A program made the position numbers and the translations under genes. A stretch of DNA of 26,761 nt from DASQEH01 sp035633755. Lineage in GTDB: Bacteria > Actinomycetota > Actinomycetes > Propionibacteriales > Nocardioidaceae. Location: NCBI GenBank assembly GCA_035633755.1, contig DASQEH010000057.1:1-26761 (forward strand). Reading direction: 5' to 3'. Positions 7,209 through 14,607 of this stretch are shown here, in pieces (within the stretch, counting starts at the first letter, position 1; each line of letters opens with the position of its first letter). The notes below the pieces were generated by a model. The model was not told the origin of the DNA, did not search any database, and saw only the letters and a list, made by a program, of their open reading frames with translations.

Positions 7209-8469
7209 CTCGCACCACTCTTCCTACCCTCGCAGAGGCCACGCACTCGTGGAGGTCGCCCAGGACGACGTCCACTCCCAAGTTTCCTGGGGCGTACCAG
7301 GCCCACTTGCCGGAGTTCGTCATCACTGTCGTGATGTTCTCGGACAGCACTGGCGCTACGTAGGTACAGGTGTCGGTCAATATCCGGGCACCAGCTTGTT
7401 CGACGATGTCGACGTAACCGAGCCTTGTCGCTTCCTGGAGGACCGCACGACTTGTGGCGACGAGCACGGTCACATCGGGGGAGAATCGTGGGCCGGCGCC
7501 GATTGCCGTCGCTAGGGCGGCGAACTCCCGGACGGAGAAGTGGGGCGTGCCCAGGCTGACTGCGTCGACAGTGTCACCGATCGCAGTCGTCAGTTGGGTG
7601 CGAGCCGCCCGCAGGTGGGCCAGGTCCACTTCCACCACAGGCGTGAGTGCATCGGCCACCGCTGTGAGGGTCGGGGCTTCAGGGGTGACGCCCACCACGT
7701 GGAAGAGCGCCACACCACCAGCCGAGGCCGCCGCCGCCCCCAATGCCTTGAGGCGGTCCTCAGTGACGCCATCCTCGAGGTTCCCGGGGAGACCTACCAA
7801 CGCCGGCACTCGAGTCCCTGCCAGTTCGCCCACGACGACGCCCAACGCAGCCCATGCACTGTCCGTCTCGAGGAGGGCGCCCGGCAGGTCTCCGCAGTCG
7901 AGTACCACGTCGGCGCGACGCCCATGATCGCGGTGGAGCCCAGTGTCCGGAACGAGCCCCGTCAATGCGGCCGCGATGTCCATGAAGTCGCCGTAGCGTC
8001 CGGTTCGGGCACCGAGCACCGAGTTGACGAACGCAATTGCGTTGGACTCCCCCCAGGCGACGTGCGTACCGAACGCCGGACGGTGCGTGATCTGGTAGGG
8101 CGCGCAGGACCAGGTGGGCTCACAGCCCAGGCGCACGTGCGCGTCCATGAGCGCTGCCGCGGCACTCGTCTCGTGCCCCGTACGAACCATTCCGGGGTGC
8201 AACAGGTCCAACGATCCGACATTGAGCGTCGTGCGAACCGCCACTCGACCACCCAGTTCCGCGAACTTCTCGACCAGGTCCAGACCAGCCTGCCCGTGAT
8301 AGAGGCAGCCGTCGACGTGTGCCGAGTCAATCGGGCGTAGCCGTTGCGCCCCAGCAGCCTCGGCCACTCCGCAGACCAGGCGCATAGCCATTGCCGTCGC
8401 AGGTCCGCGGCGGCCGTCGAGGCTGCTCTGCTGGTCGGGAGTGAGCGTCAGGTGGGGGGTTCCGGTCAC
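7189..8469 (-). CDS. Aconitase X large (catalytic, DUF521) subunit, probable cis-3-hydroxy-L-proline dehydratase
   Basis: A protein of 426 aa from a GTG at 8469. Family blocks are IDSAHVDGCLYHG (47-59) and CAPYQITHRPAFGTHVAWGES (start 122), followed by GARTGRYGDFMDIAAALTG (about 153-171). TDTCTYVAPVL (365-375) and TNSGKWAWYAPGNLGV (384-399) come later. C55, C122 and C368 lie in conserved blocks and are candidate Fe-S ligands or catalytic residues; this cannot be resolved from sequence alone. Expected reaction: dehydration of cis-3-hydroxy-L-proline to pyrroline-2-carboxylate. The two-subunit form differs from the fused form seen in many bacteria. An 86-bp gap (8470-8555) to the epimerase is the only sizeable gap in the operon; I see no clear promoter or terminator in it, and the ribosome site before the GTG is weak. 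Confidence 0.9.
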   Translation of the reverse strand: MTGTPHLTLTPDQQSSLDGRRGPATAMAMRLVCGVAEAAGAQRLRPIDSAHVDGCLYHGQAGLDLVEKFAELGGRVAVRTTLNVGSLDLLHPGMVRTGHETSAAAALMDAHVRLGCEPTWSCAPYQITHRPAFGTHVAWGESNAIAFVNSVLGARTGRYGDFMDIAAALTGLVPDTGLHRDHGRRADVVLDCGDLPGALLETDSAWAALGVVVGELAGTRVPALVGLPGNLEDGVTEDRLKALGAAAASAGGVALFHVVGVTPEAPTLTAVADALTPVVEVDLAHLRAARTQLTTAIGDTVDAVSLGTPHFSVREFAALATAIGAGPRFSPDVTVLVATSRAVLQEATRLGYVDIVEQAGARILTDTCTYVAPVLSENITTVMTNSGKWAWYAPGNLGVDVVLGDLHECVASARVGRVVRDDRLWT

Positions 8470-8555
8470 GGGGCGATCATCCCGTTGGGCTGCTGGGGAC
8501 TGCTACTGGGCAGCACGTTGCTCCTAGACCTGTGGCTAATGGGGTGGGCGGTCGA

Positions 8556-9560
8556 CTAGAGCAAGAAGCCGGCCGGGAAGGGGTCCTCCGGATCCAGGAA
8601 GTACTGGGCCGTGCCTGTGATCCATGCGCGCCCCGTGATGGTGGGCACGACTGCAAGTGTCCCGTCCTCGAGTGTTACTTCCTCGACCAGTCGCCCCTTG
8701 AAGTGGGTACCGATGATGGACTCGTTGATGAAGTCGGTGTGCAGAGGCAGTTCACCTCGAGCGTGGAGCTGCGCCATTCGGGCGCTTGTCCCGGTGCCGC
8801 ATGGGCTGCGGTCGAACCAGCCGGGGTAGATAGCCATGGCATGCCGCGAGTGCGCTGCCGTTGAACCCGGGGCAACCAGCTGAACGTGGTGGCAGCCGTT
8901 GATCTCCGGTTTGAGCGGGTGGGCAGGCGGCGCTTGGTCATTGATGGCCGCCATGATGGCGAGCCCGGCATCGAGTAGGCGCTGCTTCTCTCCGCGGTCG
9001 AAGGGCAGTTTGATGGACTCGAGTTCGACCATGGCGTAGAAGTTGCCGCCGTACGCGAGGTCGTACCGAACGTCGCCCAGTCCCGGCACGTGGACGACCG
9101 CATCTTGGGCGGCCATGAAAGACGGCACATTCGTGAGTGTGACGGCCTTCGCGACGCCATCGCGCACCTCTACTTGGGCGACCACCAACCCCGCCGGGGT
9201 GTCGAGGCGGATGGTGGTGATGGGTTCGGTGACTTCGACCATGCCGGTCTCGACCAGCACAGTCGACACACCCATCGTGCCGTGCCCGCACATGGGCAGG
9301 CACCCCGAGACCTCGATGTAGAGGACCCCCCAGTCCGCGTCGTTTCGTGTTGGCGGCTGAAGGATGGCCCCGGACATCGACGCGTGTCCGCGCGGCTCGT
9401 ACATGAGCAAGGTGCGGAGCTCGTCGCTGTTGTCGATGAACCACTGCCGGCGCTCGAACATTGTTGCGCCAGGCAGGACGCCCACACCTCCAGTGATGAC
9501 TCGGGTGGGCATTCCTTCCGTATGCGAGTCGACCGCATGGAAGACGCGACGGGCACGCAT
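8556..9560 (-). CDS. Hydroxyproline 2-epimerase (proline racemase family)
   Basis: A protein of 334 aa. The N-terminal VDSHTEGMPTRVI and LLMYEPRGHASMSGAI are classic family blocks. Both catalytic cysteines are present: C91 in PMCGHGTMG and C254 in DRSPCGTGTSARM. The Cys/Cys pair marks racemases/epimerases, whereas trans-3-hydroxyproline dehydratases carry Thr at the second position. GCHHVQL and GWFDRSPCG fit the 4-hydroxyproline epimerase (LhpA/HypE) group. Proposed reaction: trans-4-hydroxy-L-proline to cis-4-hydroxy-D-proline, using two cysteine bases and no cofactor. It starts 5 bp after the stop of the DapA-family deaminase gene, and its product feeds the three-subunit dehydrogenase. Confidence 0.9.
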   Translation of the reverse strand: MRARRVFHAVDSHTEGMPTRVITGGVGVLPGATMFERRQWFIDNSDELRTLLMYEPRGHASMSGAILQPPTRNDADWGVLYIEVSGCLPMCGHGTMGVSTVLVETGMVEVTEPITTIRLDTPAGLVVAQVEVRDGVAKAVTLTNVPSFMAAQDAVVHVPGLGDVRYDLAYGGNFYAMVELESIKLPFDRGEKQRLLDAGLAIMAAINDQAPPAHPLKPEINGCHHVQLVAPGSTAAHSRHAMAIYPGWFDRSPCGTGTSARMAQLHARGELPLHTDFINESIIGTHFKGRLVEEVTLEDGTLAVVPTITGRAWITGTAQYFLDPEDPFPAGFLL

Positions 9561-9565
9561 GACGG

Positions 9566-10462
9566 TTAGCGCAGGCCCGCTTCGAGGGCGGCCTCGGTGG
9601 CTGTGCGAACAGCCTTTTCCTGGGCGGGAAGGAGCGGCTGGCGCGGCGGGCGCGTGGGGCCGCCCTTGCGGCCAACGATGTCCATGGACAGCTTGATGGC
9701 TTGAACGAACTCGGTCTTGGAGTCCCAGCGCAGGAGGGGATGCAGGGTGCGGTACAGCGGCAGCGCCTTCGCCAGGTCGCCGGCCACGACGGCTTCGTAG
9801 AGTTCAACGGTGGCCTGGGGGAAGGCGTTCGTGTACCCGGCCACCCACCCCTTCGCGCCAGCGAGGCCAACCTCGAGCACGACGTCGTCGGTTCCGATCA
9901 TGATCTCGAGCCCGGGAGCAAGCTCCGAGATCTCGTAGGACCGGCGGACGTCGCCACTGAACTCCTTGACCGCAACGATGAGGCCTTCAGAGTGTAGTTG
10001 GGCCAGCAGTCCGGGCGTGAGGTCGATCTTGGTGTCAATGGGATTGTTGTAGGCGGTGATTGGCAGTCCCGCCTTGTTGACCTCGCGAAAGTGTTCCAGC
10101 ACCGCTCGGCCGTCGCCGCGGTACGAGTTCGGGGGAAGCGCCATCACGGCATGAGCGCCCGCCTCGGCTGCCTGCTCAGCGGCGCGACGTGCCTCGAACG
10201 CGCCGTAGGCGCCGACGCCAGGCATGACAACGAAACCCTCGGGGGCCGCTGCGACGGCGACTTCGACGACCTTGAAGCGTTCTTCGACCGTCAGGGTCTG
10301 ATATTCGCCAAGTGATCCGCTCGGCACGACTCCCTGGCACCCGTTGTCGGCGAGCCAGCTCACGTGCTCGGCGTAGGCGTCGTAGTCCACCGAGAGGTCG
10401 TTGGTGAAGGGCAGGGCCGTGGCGACGAGAACGCCGTGCCAAGGCTGAGTGTGCGCGCTCAT
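9566..10462 (-). CDS. DapA-family lyase, probable pyrroline-4-hydroxy-2-carboxylate deaminase
   Basis: A protein of 298 aa from the ATG at 10462 (GGGAG ribosome site). A longer open frame reaches 10516 but lacks family similarity upstream. It is a TIM barrel of the dihydrodipicolinate synthase/N-acetylneuraminate lyase family: GVVPSGSLGEYQTLTVEER (45-62), AYNNP with Y138, and the Schiff-base lysine K166 in LIVAVKEFSGD. In hydroxyproline clusters this family member (LhpC) deaminates and dehydrates pyrroline-4-hydroxy-2-carboxylate to alpha-ketoglutarate semialdehyde. As the first gene of the leftward operon, beside the epimerase, it is better explained by that role than by lysine biosynthesis. 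The assignment rests on family plus context. Confidence 0.88.
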   Translation of the reverse strand: MSAHTQPWHGVLVATALPFTNDLSVDYDAYAEHVSWLADNGCQGVVPSGSLGEYQTLTVEERFKVVEVAVAAAPEGFVVMPGVGAYGAFEARRAAEQAAEAGAHAVMALPPNSYRGDGRAVLEHFREVNKAGLPITAYNNPIDTKIDLTPGLLAQLHSEGLIVAVKEFSGDVRRSYEISELAPGLEIMIGTDDVVLEVGLAGAKGWVAGYTNAFPQATVELYEAVVAGDLAKALPLYRTLHPLLRWDSKTEFVQAIKLSMDIVGRKGGPTRPPRQPLLPAQEKAVRTATEAALEAGLR

Positions 10463-10483
10463 GGGTCTCCCAAAGATGTCCGG

Positions 10484-10508
10484 TGAGTGATATGTTACAC
10501 GGTACTCA
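10484..10508. promoter_or_regulatory. 25-bp palindrome overlapping the leftward promoter (candidate GntR operator)
   Basis: TGAGT-N4-TGT-T-ACA-N4-ACTCA is centred at 10496; the outer 5-bp arms and the TGT/ACA core share one centre (8 of 12 base pairs symmetric). It overlaps TAACAT on the minus strand (10497-10492), a TANNNT-type -10 box placed to start transcription near 10485, about 23 nt before the deaminase start. A GT-N-AC core inside a larger palindrome is typical of FadR/FCD operators. Binding by the GntR protein encoded at 2285 is an inference. Confidence 0.5.
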
Positions 10509-10566
10509 GTTCTCACGGTTTGATCTCGGTCTGCATGGCTCCATCGCCACGCGGTTCGGCCTGAGA

Positions 10567-10572
10567 TAGGTT
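10567..10572 (+). promoter_or_regulatory. Candidate -10 box for the transporter operon
   Basis: TAGGTT matches the TANNNT pattern and lies about 75 bp before the binding-protein ATG. There is no clear -35 element. It would place the CRP-type palindrome at 10593-10606 downstream of the transcription start, so another start nearer 10630 is also possible. Confidence 0.25.
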
Positions 10573-10592
10573 CAGTGCCACGTCACATCGTA

Positions 10593-10606
10593 GTGATCCA
10601 CGTCAC
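10593..10606. promoter_or_regulatory. GTGA-N6-TCAC palindrome, CRP/GlxR-like site
   Basis: The perfect inverted repeat GTGA-N6-TCAC is the core of CRP-family sites (also the actinobacterial GlxR type). The nonamer CCACGTCAC occurs twice, at 10578-10586 and 10598-10606, exactly 20 bp (two helical turns) apart, so a second half-site lies on the same face of the DNA. It is 40 bp before the binding-protein ATG. This suggests carbon-status control of hydroxyproline uptake; no protein partner is visible in the window. Confidence 0.4.
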
Positions 10607-10646
10607 GTTGGGCCGTCGTATCCCTGTGAAGATTGCGAGATCAGCC

Positions 10647-11828
10647 ATGAAGTCACTTCCGCAGTTCCGCCGCCGTCGTCCGGCGGCTGTCGTGGGCCTC
10701 GCCGCCACCGCCCTGCTCCTGACGGGTTGCGGCGGCGGCCTGCTCAGCGACGACGAAGAGAGCTCGAGCAGCGGCCCCATCGTTCTAGGGATGCTTACGC
10801 CGTTGTCGGGCAGCAGCGCCGCTATCGGGCCCTACATGGAGAACGGAGCCCAGCTTGCCGTCGACGAGATCAACGCCGACGGCGGCGTCGACGGACGCGA
10901 TCTGGAGCTGAATGTGCAAGACGAGGCGTGCGACCCCAAGACCGCAGCGGCCGGCGCCAACAAGCTCGTCACCCAAGGCATCGTCGTTTCCGTCGGTGGG
11001 TACTGCTCGAGCGCCACTCTGCCCACGCTGCCAATCTTCAACAAAGCCGACGTGCCGATGATCATCCCGGCGGCAAACTCCACTGAGCTATTGGACCAGG
11101 GCCTCGACAACGTGTTCTTGATCAACGGGACCGGCGCCCAGCAAGCCGAAGCGGCAGCGACGTACATAGCAAAGGTGGGCGCCACCAAGGTCGCGATAAT
11201 GGACGACAACACGAGCTACTCCGTTGACATCGCCAACCTCACGTCGGAGGCGCTCGAGTCGGGCGATGAGGGCATCAAGGTCGTGGCGACTGAATCGGTC
11301 ACCGCCGGTGAGAGTGACTACAGCGCCAACATCAGCGCGGTCCTCAAGGGGAACCCCGACTTCGTGTATTGGACCGGCTACTACCAGGAGGGCGGGTTGA
11401 TCATCCGTCAGCTTCGCCAGGCTGGATTCGACGGCGACATCATGGTGGGCGACGGAAGCGTCGACGTGAAGCTTCTCGAGATCGCCGGCGACCAGTACTC
11501 GGATGGCATCCTCTCGACCATGACGCAGACGCCCGACACCATTGAGGGCGCCGAGGACTGGATCAGCCGGTACAAGCAGGAGTTCAATGCCGAGCCCGGC
11601 CCGTACTCCACGCAGGCCTACGACGCCGTTCGTCTCGCCGCTGAAGCGATCGGTGAGGCCGGCAGCACTGACGGCGCCGATATCATCCAGGCACTTGAAG
11701 AGATCGATGGCTTCGAGATGTTCTCCGGGCCGCTCACCTTCACGGACGAGCACACCCTCAGCAGTGGCGGCTTCCAGATCCTGAAGGCGGCAGACGGCAA
11801 GTTCGTCCTCGAAGACACCCTGCAGTAA
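10647..11828 (+). CDS. ABC transporter substrate-binding lipoprotein, branched-chain amino acid (HAAT) type
   Basis: A protein of 393 aa from the ATG at 10647. An arginine-rich n-region, a hydrophobic stretch and the lipobox LLTGC give C28 as the lipid-anchored first mature residue, followed by an acidic/serine linker. The mature part is a Peripla_BP_6 (LivJ/LivK-like) domain: VLGMLTPLSGSSAAIGPYMENGAQLAVDEINADGG-type opening, and VGGYCSSATLPTLPI. YYQEGGLIIRQLRQAGF and STQAYDAVRLAAEAI come later. The ribosome site is weak; a GTG at 10626 is an in-frame alternative. It heads the operon with LivHMGF, and the neighbours suggest hydroxyproline or proline-like ligands rather than leucine, which is an inference. 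A hairpin follows the gene. Confidence 0.9.
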   Translation: MKSLPQFRRRRPAAVVGLAATALLLTGCGGGLLSDDEESSSSGPIVLGMLTPLSGSSAAIGPYMENGAQLAVDEINADGGVDGRDLELNVQDEACDPKTAAAGANKLVTQGIVVSVGGYCSSATLPTLPIFNKADVPMIIPAANSTELLDQGLDNVFLINGTGAQQAEAAATYIAKVGATKVAIMDDNTSYSVDIANLTSEALESGDEGIKVVATESVTAGESDYSANISAVLKGNPDFVYWTGYYQEGGLIIRQLRQAGFDGDIMVGDGSVDVKLLEIAGDQYSDGILSTMTQTPDTIEGAEDWISRYKQEFNAEPGPYSTQAYDAVRLAAEAIGEAGSTDGADIIQALEEIDGFEMFSGPLTFTDEHTLSSGGFQILKAADGKFVLEDTLQ

Positions 11829-11839
11829 CCGTTCAGCTC

Positions 11840-11880
11840 CGCCGCCGCGTAACGAATCGATCGAGAACGTGGCGGCGGCG
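11840..11880 (+). promoter_or_regulatory. Intercistronic hairpin between the binding protein and livH
   Basis: CGCCGCCGC (11840-11848) and GCGGCGGCG (11872-11880) form a 9-bp all-GC stem around a 23-nt loop. No T-run follows, so it does not look like a full Rho-independent terminator. Such hairpins behind binding-protein genes commonly stabilise the upstream message or attenuate transcription, so that binding protein is made in excess of the permease. It lies 12 bp after the stop and 20 bp before the livH ATG. Confidence 0.5.
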
Positions 11881-11900
11881 CTCTGCCCGGAGACCAACTC

Positions 11901-12794
11901 ATGTCCCAACTTCTTTGGAACGGACTGTTCGTCGGTTCTTTCTACGCCCTCGTCGCACTCGGCTACAGCATGGTGTATGGCATCATCAAGCTTCTCAACT
12001 TCGCCCACGGCGACATCTACATGCTGGGAGCCTTCGCTGGGTTCGCCTTGTTGTCGATGGCCGGTGGCCTGGCCACGACCCTTGGGTTCGCCGCTCTCCT
12101 CGTGACACTCGTCGTGAGCATGGTCGCCACAGGCGTTGTGGGCCTCCTGCTGGAGCGAGTCGCGTATAGGCCGCTGCGCGGCGCCCCTCGACTTTCGGTC
12201 CTGATCACTGCGGTGGGCGCGTCATTTGCACTTGAGTACGGCATGCGTATCGCGGCTGGCCCCAACCCGGAGGTCTATCCCATCCGGTTGTCAGGCAACA
12301 GCATGAACGTCCTCGGCGCCAAGATCACGCTCGAGCAAATCGCGTTGATCGTGATTGCTCTCGGGCTGATGATGGCCCTGCAGTACTTGGTCATGGGCAC
12401 GGGCACGGGGCGGGCGATGCGTGCGATCGCTATGGACCCCAAGGCCGCCCTGCTGATGGGTATCAACGTGGATCAAGTGATCGCCCGCACCTTCTTCGTC
12501 GGCTCTGCGCTTGCCGGCGCCGCAGGTGTGATGGCCGGTGCCTACTACGGGAAGATCGACTTCCTCATGGGGTTCATCATCGGCCTCAAGGCGTTCACTG
12601 CCGCCGTCATCGGAGGCATCGGCAATATCAAAGGTGCCATGCTGGGCGGCTTGACCCTCGGCCTGCTGGAGTCTTTCGGCACCTACTGGCTGGGCGGGCA
12701 ATGGCGCGACGTGTTCGCCTTTGCCTTCCTCATCCTCTTCTTGACGGTTCGTCCCACCGGGATCCTCGGTGAGCGCGTCACGGAGCGTGTGTGA
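11901..12794 (+). CDS. livH: ABC transporter permease, LivH family
   Basis: A protein of 297 aa and a very hydrophobic inner-membrane component. The opening NGLFVGSFYALVALGYSMVYGIIKLLNFAHGD is the LivH hallmark, and GRAMRAIAMDPKAALLMGINVDQVI is the cytoplasmic EAA-like loop that contacts the ATPases. GKIDFLMGFIIGLKAFTAAVIGGIGNIKGAMLGG is a conserved late block. GGAGA precedes the ATG. The gene ends in TGATG, where its stop overlaps the livM start. With LivM it forms the heterodimeric channel for the amino acid delivered by the upstream lipoprotein. Confidence 0.95.
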   Translation: MSQLLWNGLFVGSFYALVALGYSMVYGIIKLLNFAHGDIYMLGAFAGFALLSMAGGLATTLGFAALLVTLVVSMVATGVVGLLLERVAYRPLRGAPRLSVLITAVGASFALEYGMRIAAGPNPEVYPIRLSGNSMNVLGAKITLEQIALIVIALGLMMALQYLVMGTGTGRAMRAIAMDPKAALLMGINVDQVIARTFFVGSALAGAAGVMAGAYYGKIDFLMGFIIGLKAFTAAVIGGIGNIKGAMLGGLTLGLLESFGTYWLGGQWRDVFAFAFLILFLTVRPTGILGERVTERV

Positions 12795-13783
12795 TGGCGG
12801 CCAAACTGCATGCACTTCTGTCCAACCGTTACATCGGTTGGGCCGGGCTGGCGGTATGCCTGTTGGCTCCATTTGTGAGTGCGAGCACGTACTCATTGTC
12901 TGTCATGACGTCTGCGCTGGTCTTCGTCATGCTGGCTGTCGGACTGAACATCGTGGTGGGATACTGCGGTCTCCTTGACCTGGGGTACGCGGCATTCTTC
13001 GCGATCGGGGCGTACATCAGCGGAATCCTGAGCACCCGATACGGTTTCTCGTTGATCCTCACGATCCCGCTGGTGATTGCGGCGGCTGTCGTCGCCGGCA
13101 TCATCATCGGCGGACCGACGCTGCGACTGAGAAGTGACTACTTGGCGATCGTCACCTTGGGGTTCGGTGAGATCATCCGCATCTCCGCCAACAACCTCGA
13201 CGTCACCGGGGGTCCGTCTGGAATCTTCGGTATCCCGGGTATCAGCATCGCAGGCCTCGACCTCAGCGGTCCGGTCGGCTTCTACTACACGTGTGTCGTG
13301 GCGGTCGCTTTGGCGGTCCTGGGCGCCAGCCGCTTGGGCCGAAGCCGACTCGGGCGCGCCTGGCGCTTCGTCCGAGAAGACGAGGATGCGGCGGAAGCGA
13401 TGGGTATTCACACCTATCAGGTGAAGCTGGCCGCGTACATCGCCGGGGCGATATGGGGCGGACTGGCGGGGATCCTCTTCGCCGCCCAGCTCACTGCCAT
13501 CTCACCGCAGAGCTTCACGTTCCTCCAGTCGGCGCTCATCTTGATGGCTGTCGTGTTGGGCGGGATGGGGTCCACTTCAGGCGTCGTCGTGGGCGCTGTG
13601 TTCGTGAGCGTCTTGCCCGAGGTGCTCCGTGACGCGGCCGATTACCGCTACTTCATCTTCGGCGTGCTGTTGATCGTCGTCATGATCTTCCGCCCTCAGG
13701 GGCTGCTCCCGAGCCGCGCAGCCGAGCATTCGGCACGAACCGAGACGACACCTCACTCTGTTGCCACGAAGGAACTTCCGTGA
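12794..13783 (+). CDS. livM: ABC transporter permease, LivM family
   Basis: A protein of 329 aa from the ATG at 12794 (GGAG 8 nt upstream; an adjacent in-frame GTG at 12791 is possible). Many membrane helices are present. FVMLAVGLNIVVGYCGLLDLGYAAFFAIGAY, LRSDYLAIVTLGFGEIIRI and GRAWRFVREDEDAAEAMGI (the ATPase-coupling loop) are conserved LivM blocks. The C-terminus FGVLLIVVMIFRPQGLLPS is the usual family ending. Its start overlaps the livH stop by one base and its end shares a GTGA with livG, so all transporter subunits are translationally coupled. Confidence 0.95.
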   Translation: MAAKLHALLSNRYIGWAGLAVCLLAPFVSASTYSLSVMTSALVFVMLAVGLNIVVGYCGLLDLGYAAFFAIGAYISGILSTRYGFSLILTIPLVIAAAVVAGIIIGGPTLRLRSDYLAIVTLGFGEIIRISANNLDVTGGPSGIFGIPGISIAGLDLSGPVGFYYTCVVAVALAVLGASRLGRSRLGRAWRFVREDEDAAEAMGIHTYQVKLAAYIAGAIWGGLAGILFAAQLTAISPQSFTFLQSALILMAVVLGGMGSTSGVVVGAVFVSVLPEVLRDAADYRYFIFGVLLIVVMIFRPQGLLPSRAAEHSARTETTPHSVATKELP

Positions 13784-14607
13784 ACGTGGCCACCGGGCAC
13801 CTACTGTCCGTTTCGGACCTGACCTTGGCTTTCGGTGGTGTCATCGCCGTGGACGAGCTTTCGTTCACCGTTGACGACGGTGACATCCTCTCGGTGATCG
13901 GCCCCAATGGAGCGGGTAAGACGAGCGCTTTCAACTGCGTTACTGGCTTCTACAAGCCGACTGCAGGCTCCGTCACGCTGAACGGCGAAGACATCACCCG
14001 AATGCGACCTTCTGCTGTGGCAGCTCGTGGCGTTGCTCGCACGTTCCAGAACTTGAGGCTGTTCGGCGAGCTGACCGTTCTCGACAATGTGCGCGCCGGG
14101 ATGCATCTAAGGATCAAGCAGAGTGCTTTCGACGCACTGCTGCACACACCTCGGTTCCGTCGTTCCGAGCGCGAAGCGACAGAGCAGGCCCACAGGTGGC
14201 TGGACTTCGTCGGTGTGCGCGCGAATCGGTCCGCTGAAGCCCGAGAGCTTCCCTACGGGGAGCAACGGCGTGTGGAGATCGCTCGTGCCCTTGCGCGGGA
14301 ACCGAAACTCCTCCTCCTGGACGAACCCGCGGCGGGACTCAACCACGGCGAAAAGCGAGCGCTGATCGACCTGCTCGGGCGCATCGGGGCACTCGGCATT
14401 GCGGTTGTGTTGATCGAGCACGACATGGGCTTGGTGATGCAGGTTTCTCGTCGCATCGTGGTCCTGAACTTCGGTAGGAAGATTGCTCAGGGCACGCCTG
14501 AGGAAGTCCGCAACAACCCAGACGTCATCGAGGCTTACCTAGGGGCCGATGACGAGTCAGATGCATCTATGGGTGACTCGTCCGAGAACGAGAAGGAGTT
14601 GTCGTGA
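13780..14607 (+). CDS. livG: ABC transporter ATP-binding protein, LivG family
   Basis: A protein of 275 aa, with a GTG start overlapping the livM stop and GAAGGAA upstream. Walker A is GPNGAGKT, the Q-loop region is ARTFQNLRLF, the signature-type motif is LPYGEQRRVEIARAL (the form normal for LivG) and Walker B is LLLLDEPAAGL. The C-terminal VLNFGRKIAQGTPEEV and VIEAYLG are the LivG-type ending, followed by an acidic, serine-rich tail of about 20 residues (DDESDASMGDSSENEKE) that is longer than usual. It pairs with LivF to energise uptake. Confidence 0.95.
   Translation: MNVATGHLLSVSDLTLAFGGVIAVDELSFTVDDGDILSVIGPNGAGKTSAFNCVTGFYKPTAGSVTLNGEDITRMRPSAVAARGVARTFQNLRLFGELTVLDNVRAGMHLRIKQSAFDALLHTPRFRRSEREATEQAHRWLDFVGVRANRSAEARELPYGEQRRVEIARALAREPKLLLLDEPAAGLNHGEKRALIDLLGRIGALGIAVVLIEHDMGLVMQVSRRIVVLNFGRKIAQGTPEEVRNNPDVIEAYLGADDESDASMGDSSENEKELS

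Noticed and set aside
8470..8555. Small repeats (CTGCTGGGGA and CTGCTACTGGG) between the epimerase and aconitase X genes.
   Set aside because: Stems are only about 5 bp with mismatches; no terminator or promoter can be supported.
8938..9870. A 310-codon minus-strand frame with arginine- and proline-rich sequence.
   Set aside because: It is an out-of-frame shadow spanning the deaminase and epimerase genes, whose own frames have catalytic motifs.
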